This document shows, piece after piece, positions 6,539 through 10,348 of a stretch of DNA of 10,348 nucleotides. This DNA comes from RGIG5057 sp036653755 (GTDB lineage: Bacteria > Bacillota > Clostridia > TANB77 > CAG-465), in the NCBI GenBank assembly GCA_036653755.1, contig JAVVTJ010000040.1, positions 1 to 10,348 of the forward strand, in the 5' to 3' direction. The position numbers and the translations under genes were made by a program. Each line of letters opens with the position of its first letter. The first letter of the stretch is position 1. The notes beneath the pieces were generated by a model that was not told the origin of the DNA, made no database searches, and worked only from the letters and a program-made list of their open reading frames with translations.

Positions 6539-7489
6539 TTAAAATGTTCCTCCATCTATAACTGCTAAATTTGCTTGAACATATGCAGTAGTAGCAATTT
6601 TAGTAGAATTGTCAGTAGTTATAGGTGTTGTAGATATAGGAGTTCCAGTAAGTGATGGAGAGCTTATAGGAGCATAATTTGTAAGCTCAGCCTTTACATA
6701 TGAAGTAGTTGCTATTTTAGTTGAATTATCTCCAGATGTAGGTGTTGTAGAAGTAGGAATTCCAGTAAGTGAAGGTGAATTTATTGTAGCAAAATTATCA
6801 AAGTTTTTCTCTAATTTTCCAATAGCAACCGATACATTATCTGACACTGTAATGTTTGAATAACTTACAGCTTTTGTATAGCCTGTCATTAATAAATCAG
6901 TTGGTATAAGTACAACTGTTCCAGTTTTTCCATTAACAGATGTTACAGAATCTGCTGGAACTAAAAGTTTTATCCAATTAGTTAAGTTAGACGCAGGAAG
7001 TGTTTTTAAAATATAGTTTTCATTAGTATCAGTTCTAACTGCAACATCTCCAACTTCGGCAGTAAGAGCAAGCATTGCAGCTTGATTAGATACTACATAT
7101 GTATCTGTTATTGCAAGAGATGGTAAAACAGAATCATTTAATTTTCCAGTAGCATTTAAAACGGGAATATTTCCACTTGCAGTTCCAGTATTTAAAGTAG
7201 CAGCAGTTCCAAGTCCTGTTATACCAGATGCAGGAATTAAAGGTAAGTCAGTAGGTAAAATATTAGCCAAAGATATTACTTGACCATATTCATTTACTTT
7301 AACTTTTGTATAACTTGTAGTAGTATCAAGAGATGAAGGTTTATTTATTGGATTTATAACTATTTTGGTTTTTCCATCACCTACATATAATTTTCCGGTA
7401 TCTGTAACGAAGGCTGGTTCACCAGCTTCAAGAGTTAGTGCTGCTAAATTTGCATCAAGACCTCTTTTAAGTTTGATTTGTGTTGACAT
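6539..7489 (-). CDS. Phage tail-fibre-like protein with Mtd/hyaluronidase-type N-terminus
   Basis: This is a 316-residue, Ser/Thr/Asn-rich, Cys-free protein without a signal peptide. Residues 1-43 (QIKLKRG, then EAGEPAFVTDTGKLYVGDG) match the small N-terminal domain found on phage receptor-binding and hyaluronidase fibres. Residues 120-180 (AITDTYVVSNQAAMLALTAEVGDVAVRTD) and SVNGKTGTVVL (184-194) are modules common in tail fibres. Two near-identical 39-residue repeats (SPSLTG...DNSTKIATT.YV) fill residues 232-308, and the end IDGGTF is typical. Such proteins form trimeric fibres that contact cell surfaces. The ATG has GAAAGGGG 7 bases upstream and overlaps the preceding gene by 23 bp. No other phage structural genes are present, so this may be a relic or a host-adopted surface fibre. 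It looks less AT-rich than its neighbours, consistent with transfer. Confidence 0.85.
   Translation of the reverse strand: MSTQIKLKRGLDANLAALTLEAGEPAFVTDTGKLYVGDGKTKIVINPINKPSSLDTTTSYTKVKVNEYGQVISLANILPTDLPLIPASGITGLGTAATLNTGTASGNIPVLNATGKLNDSVLPSLAITDTYVVSNQAAMLALTAEVGDVAVRTDTNENYILKTLPASNLTNWIKLLVPADSVTSVNGKTGTVVLIPTDLLMTGYTKAVSYSNITVSDNVSVAIGKLEKNFDNFATINSPSLTGIPTSTTPTSGDNSTKIATTSYVKAELTNYAPISSPSLTGTPISTTPITTDNSTKIATTAYVQANLAVIDGGTF
6566..6796 (-). repeat. Tandem 117-bp repeats in the tail-fibre gene
   Basis: Two copies of about 117 bp lie in direct tandem and encode residues 232-270 and 271-308. Both contain SPSLTG, then STTP, then DNSTKIATT and YV. Copy number of such fibre repeats can change by recombination and would alter fibre length. 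Confidence 0.75.
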
Positions 7490-7778
7490 TTTTTATTCCC
7501 CTTTCAATATGGATATTTTCACCACCATCAATAATAAGTGGCTCAAGTATACCAATTATATTCCAAATATTGTTATTCTTTTTATAGAAAATACCACCTT
7601 TTAATTGAATATATAAATTATCATCTTTTCCTAATTCAATATCTGGTTTTTCATATCCTACAAGTAAATTTTTATTTGAATCTAAATTTGAAAGAACGCA
7701 CATAACGCAGTTTAAATCTTTTTCTAAATTATTAATTCTATTGTTTAGACATGAGATATAATTATTAATATTATTCAT
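7467..7778 (-). CDS. Small appendage-associated protein upstream of the tail fibre
   Basis: This is a 103-residue soluble protein. Residues 3-33 are a likely coiled coil (NYISCLNNRINNLEK), which could trimerise it. Residues 49-76 (LGKDDNLYIQLKGG, FYKKNNNIWNIIG) resemble the phage-fibre module in which Gly-Lys-Asp-Gly and Tyr-x-Lys-x-x-Gly-x-Trp mark a small beta unit, so a role in the same fibre or its base is plausible. AAGGGAG lies 7 bases before the ATG. Its last 23 bases overlap the start of the tail-fibre gene, so the two are translated together. It is the first gene of the minus-strand pair; no clear promoter box could be picked in the A/T-rich leader. I cannot assign a named family. 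Confidence 0.7.
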   Translation of the reverse strand: MNNINNYISCLNNRINNLEKDLNCVMCVLSNLDSNKNLLVGYEKPDIELGKDDNLYIQLKGGIFYKKNNNIWNIIGILEPLIIDGGENIHIERGIKNVNTNQT

Positions 7779-7857
7779 AAAATAACTCCCTTATATATTT
7801 AAATAACAACATTGTAATACAATATATTTAATATTTATAAAAATATAACCTAAATAA

Positions 7858-7885
7858 TTGAATAAGAAAAAAAATATGATATAAT
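7858..7885 (+). promoter_or_regulatory. Sigma-A promoter for the guaD operon
   Basis: TTGAAT (7858-7863) and a perfect TATAAT (7880-7885) are separated by 16 bases. The start of transcription would be near 7892, about 38 bases ahead of the guaD ATG. The promoter lies in the divergent gap between the fibre pair and guaD. Confidence 0.7.
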
Positions 7886-7929
7886 TAAATAATATAAAAA
7901 TGTATGTTTAAGTTTACAAAAGGAGTATT

Positions 7930-8391
7930 ATGAATAAATATTTAAGTTTAGCAAAAGAAGTAGCAACAAAATCATATACAAATAATGAAGGTGGCCCCTT
8001 TGGAGCAGTTATAACAGATAAAGAAGGTAGTGTAGTAGCTATATCAAGTAATCAAGTATTAGTTAAAAAAGATCCAACTGCTCATGCAGAAATAGAGGCA
8101 ATTAGGCAGGCATGTTTAAAGCTAGACACTTTTGATTTATCAGGGTATATATTATATACTTCATGTGAGCCATGTCCTATGTGTTTATCTGCTATTATTT
8201 GGGCAAATATTAAAGAAGTATATTATGGTTGTACAAAAAAGGATGCTGCTGGTATTGGTTTTAGAGATGATATGATATATGATTATTTTTCAAGTAAAGA
8301 TAAAAATATATTAGATATGAAAAAAATTGATAGAGAAGAATGTTTAGAAATGTTTAAAGAATATAAAGATTTAAACAAAACAATATATTAA
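7930..8391 (+). CDS. guaD: Guanine deaminase (cytidine-deaminase fold)
   Basis: This 153-residue cytoplasmic zinc enzyme is predicted to convert guanine to xanthine and ammonia, and is close in length to Bacillus GuaD (156). Landmarks are GGPFGAVI (21-28), DPTAHAEIEAIR (48-59) with zinc ligand His52 and proton shuttle Glu54, and TSCEPCPMCLSAI (77-89) with zinc ligands Cys82 and Cys85. GFRDDMIY (110-117) corresponds to the GFDDxFIY segment that in GuaD helps recognise guanine and separates it from tRNA adenosine deaminase TadA. Related nucleoside deaminases share much of this, so another purine base is possible. AAAGGAG precedes ATG by 5 bases. It is first in the operon with the NTP pyrophosphatase and the phosphodiesterase. 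Confidence 0.88.
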   Translation: MNKYLSLAKEVATKSYTNNEGGPFGAVITDKEGSVVAISSNQVLVKKDPTAHAEIEAIRQACLKLDTFDLSGYILYTSCEPCPMCLSAIIWANIKEVYYGCTKKDAAGIGFRDDMIYDYFSSKDKNILDMKKIDREECLEMFKEYKDLNKTIY

Positions 8392-8416
8392 AAAGAATTA
8401 AATGTTATTGATTATT

Positions 8417-8457
8417 ATTATATTTTCAAAAGAAATATGTGATACTGAAAATATAAT
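8417..8457. repeat. 12-bp perfect inverted repeat between guaD and the HAM1-like gene
   Basis: ATTATATTTTCA (8417-8428) and TGAAAATATAAT (8446-8457) are exact reverse complements with a 17-base loop. In mRNA this could form a hairpin that shields or attenuates the downstream gene. It is A/T-rich, has no strong U-run and lies in A/T-rich DNA where such repeats arise by chance more often. Confidence 0.35.
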
Positions 8458-8501
8458 TAAATTTTATAAATAGAAAATTAATTATTAGAATTGGAGAAAA
8501 A

Positions 8502-9098
8502 GTGAAAGTATTATTTGCAACAACAAATCCAGCAAAAATTAAATATTATGCTGAAGAATTAAAAAAAAGAAATATTGATATAATAACATTAAAAGATTTA
8601 AATATAAATTTAGATGTTGAAGAAACTGGTAAAGATGCGGTAGAAAATGCAACATTAAAAGCTACTGCATATTATAATTTAGTTAAAATTCCTACAATAG
8701 CAATAGATGATAATTTATATTTAGAAGGACTTTCGCAAGAAAATCAGCCAGGAGTTAATGTAAGAAGAGTAAATGGTAAAAGATTAACTGATGATGAAAT
8801 GATAGAATATTATTCTAATTTAGTTCAAAAAAATGGTGGGAAAATTAAAGCAAAATGGGTAAAAGGTATTGCTATATATAATGGAAAAAATGTTAAAACA
8901 TTTACATACAGCAGAAGTAGTTTTTATTTTATAGATAAACCAAGTGATAAAAAACATGAAGGTTACCCATTAGATTCAATTGCAATAATACCAGAATATA
9001 ATAAATATTTAACTGAGCTTACAGAAAAAGAAAATGAAGAATATAAAAAGCAAAGTAGTAATAAAGAAGTATTTGATTTTATGATGAATAATCTATAG
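8502..9098 (+). CDS. HAM1/RdgB-like non-canonical purine NTP pyrophosphatase
   Basis: This is a 198-residue cytoplasmic enzyme of the ITPase fold, which removes ITP, XTP or their deoxy forms by cutting to NMP and pyrophosphate. Conserved parts: LFATTNPAKIKYY (4-16, with Asn9 and Lys12), EETGKDAVENATLKA (40-54), the metal Asp pair in AIDDNLYLEG (67-76, usually ADDSGLEV), PGVNVRR (83-89) and GYPLDSI (154-160, usually GYDPIF). The C-terminal SHR signature, whose His and Arg grip the purine base in RdgB, reads SSNKEVF (185-191) here, so base choice may differ. The start is GTG with GGAG 5 bases upstream; MKVLFATTN is the correct family N-terminus. It lies 110 bp after guaD and 9 bp before the next gene. 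Confidence 0.83.
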   Translation: MKVLFATTNPAKIKYYAEELKKRNIDIITLKDLNINLDVEETGKDAVENATLKATAYYNLVKIPTIAIDDNLYLEGLSQENQPGVNVRRVNGKRLTDDEMIEYYSNLVQKNGGKIKAKWVKGIAIYNGKNVKTFTYSRSSFYFIDKPSDKKHEGYPLDSIAIIPEYNKYLTELTEKENEEYKKQSSNKEVFDFMMNNL

Positions 9099-9107
9099 GA
9101 GTAAATG

Positions 9108-10280
9108 ATGGAATTAAAAGAAATAACAAATAATAAAATAATGTTACCAGATTATGATAATAGTATATTAAACTTAATAACATCTATTTTAAAAAGTTAT
9201 AATGTAAAAAGTAAGTATAGCAGTTTGAAAGTAATTGATAAATATTTAAAAAATAAATATAAAAATGTTGTTTTAGTAATATTAGATGGCATGGGAGATA
9301 ATATTATAAAAAATGCATCTGTAAATGGTATGTTATATAAAAATAAAATAGCTAATATAACATCTGTATTTCCATCTACTACAACAGCTGCTATGACTAC
9401 ATATTATTCGGCAATGCCACCAATAGAAACAGGATGGATTGCATGGTCACAATATTTTAAAGAATATGGAAGAGCAATTGATATGCTTCCTTGTAAAGAT
9501 TCATATACTGGTGAAAAATATAATTCTAAGAGTTTAGATATAAATGAGATTATGAAATATAAAACTGTATATGAACAAATTAAAGAGGCAAGTCCTAATA
9601 CAAAAACATATGAAATTATGCCAGATTATTGCGAAAAAAAGACTGATGTGGCTATATGTACAAATAATATTATTGGTATTTGTGATAGTATTGTATCATT
9701 ATGTAAAAATGATGAACAAAAATTTATTATGGCATATTCAGATAATCCAGATGGTATTATACATAAATATGGATGTTGTAGTCTTCAAACAAGAGAGTTT
9801 ATTTTAAACACTGAGCAACAGTTATCAAAAATGATTTCAAAATTAACTAATACAGATACACTTGTTATTGTAAGTGCAGATCATGGTCATAATGATATAA
9901 AAGACAAATATAAAATAATAGAGCTTAGCCAATTGCAGGAATGTTTAATTATGCCAGCATCACTTGAATCAAGAGTATTATCATTTTTTGTAAAGGATAA
10001 TATGAAAAAAGAATTTGTTGAAAGATTTAATAAATTATTTAAAGATAAATTTATTTTATTTACAAAAGAAGAATTTTTAAAATCTAATTTATTAGGATTT
10101 GGCATAAAACATAAAAAAATAGATGACTTTATTGGAGATTATATAGCTGTATCTATCTCTGATGCGAGCATAGGACTTGGAACACATATTTCAAAAGAAT
10201 CACACGAAAAAGTGTCAACTCATTGTGGACTTACAAAAAATGAAATGGATGTGCCAGTTATTGTATTTGATTGTAAGTAA
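9108..10280 (+). CDS. Alkaline-phosphatase-superfamily phosphodiesterase / nucleotide pyrophosphatase
   Basis: This is a 390-residue protein of the type I phosphodiesterase/nucleotide pyrophosphatase group (PF01663-like), which cuts phosphodiester or pyrophosphate bonds with two metal ions. All metal-site residues are visible: Asp60 in VILDGMGDN, nucleophile Thr92 in FPSTTTAAM, Asp215 and His219 in DNPDGIIHKYG, Asp258-His259 in SADHGH, and His372 in THCGLT. There is no signal peptide or membrane helix, so it acts in the cytoplasm, unlike many secreted relatives. Its substrate is unknown; nucleotide diphosphate derivatives would fit the neighbours. AGGAG precedes ATG 9108 by 6 bases; the adjacent ATG at 9105 is only 3 bases from it and is a less likely start. 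It closes the operon; no clear terminator is seen in the 68 bp that remain. Confidence 0.82.
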   Translation: MELKEITNNKIMLPDYDNSILNLITSILKSYNVKSKYSSLKVIDKYLKNKYKNVVLVILDGMGDNIIKNASVNGMLYKNKIANITSVFPSTTTAAMTTYYSAMPPIETGWIAWSQYFKEYGRAIDMLPCKDSYTGEKYNSKSLDINEIMKYKTVYEQIKEASPNTKTYEIMPDYCEKKTDVAICTNNIIGICDSIVSLCKNDEQKFIMAYSDNPDGIIHKYGCCSLQTREFILNTEQQLSKMISKLTNTDTLVIVSADHGHNDIKDKYKIIELSQLQECLIMPASLESRVLSFFVKDNMKKEFVERFNKLFKDKFILFTKEEFLKSNLLGFGIKHKKIDDFIGDYIAVSISDASIGLGTHISKESHEKVSTHCGLTKNEMDVPVIVFDCK

Positions 10281-10348
10281 GTTATGTAAAATTATAGACC
10301 AACTATGAAATGTCAATAGTAAAATGAAAATAAGTATAAAAATAGTAA

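Noticed and set aside
7365..7604. Plus-strand open frame opposite the fibre pair
   Set aside because: It overlaps two genes with good SD sites on the other strand, has no SD of its own and shows no domain.
8402..8473. 23-codon hydrophobic open frame in the guaD to HAM1-like gap
   Set aside because: The SD is weak, and the frame runs across an inverted repeat in A/T-rich DNA where such frames are common.
9571..10105. Two open frames (9571-9807 plus, 9887-10105 minus) inside the phosphodiesterase gene
   Set aside because: They run through the metal-binding motifs of the real gene in other frames and have no translation signals.
10324..10348. Possible gene start ATG 10324 at the right edge
   Set aside because: Only 8 codons are visible and no SD precedes it.
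1..10348. CRISPR array, tRNA, rRNA, riboswitch, insertion sequence or integrase gene
   Set aside because: No regularly spaced repeats, tRNA-like cloverleaf, conserved riboswitch core, transposase or recombinase motifs were seen on either strand by reading alone.

Overview
The window is very AT-rich, uses TTG and GTG starts next to strong AGGAG-type Shine-Dalgarno (SD) sites, and carries Firmicutes-type genes (rlmD with a TRAM domain, a Bacillus-type guaD). It most likely comes from a low-GC clostridial Firmicute. A tiny Cys/Gly-rich membrane protein near the left end resembles small spore-associated proteins of Clostridia, so the organism may form spores. Species cannot be told from the sequence.

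Layout. Positions 1-75 hold the possible 3' tail of an unidentified plus-strand reading frame. Positions 74-457 hold a minus-strand mini-operon of two very small genes (48 and 47 codons' worth of protein) that ends in a good hairpin terminator. A consensus sigma-A promoter at 552-580 then drives the 23S rRNA methyltransferase gene rlmD (611-2014). After rlmD comes about 400 bp of decayed DNA containing a frameshifted, truncated histidine-phosphatase remnant. A plus-strand operon (2412-6304) follows: a MATE-like exporter, a fusion of a HAD 5'-nucleotidase with a nucleoside hydrolase, an intact histidine phosphatase and an HD-domain hydrolase. It ends at a 17-bp hairpin shared with a convergent minus-strand pair (7778 to 6380). 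That pair encodes a small appendage-like protein and a phage tail-fibre-like protein, whose frame continues for 52 codons past its stop. A divergent promoter at 7858-7885 starts a second plus-strand operon (7930-10280): guanine deaminase, a HAM1/RdgB-like NTP pyrophosphatase and an alkaline-phosphatase-superfamily phosphodiesterase.

How the genes may work together. The two plus-strand operons flanking the tail-fibre pair are almost entirely hydrolases acting on nucleotides, nucleosides or bases, plus one exporter. On paper they cover NTP to NMP (HAM1-like), NMP to nucleoside (HAD half), nucleoside to base (nucleoside-hydrolase half) and guanine to xanthine (GuaD). The HD protein, histidine phosphatase and phosphodiesterase have unknown substrates. 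This could be a purine salvage or clearance island, or a pathway that makes or detoxifies a modified nucleoside. The sequence alone cannot decide. The 3' end of rlmD-type genes is a known integration hotspot in Firmicutes. The altered rlmD C-terminus, the gene debris behind it and the orphan tail-fibre genes suggest that this is an accessory region, although no integrase is visible.
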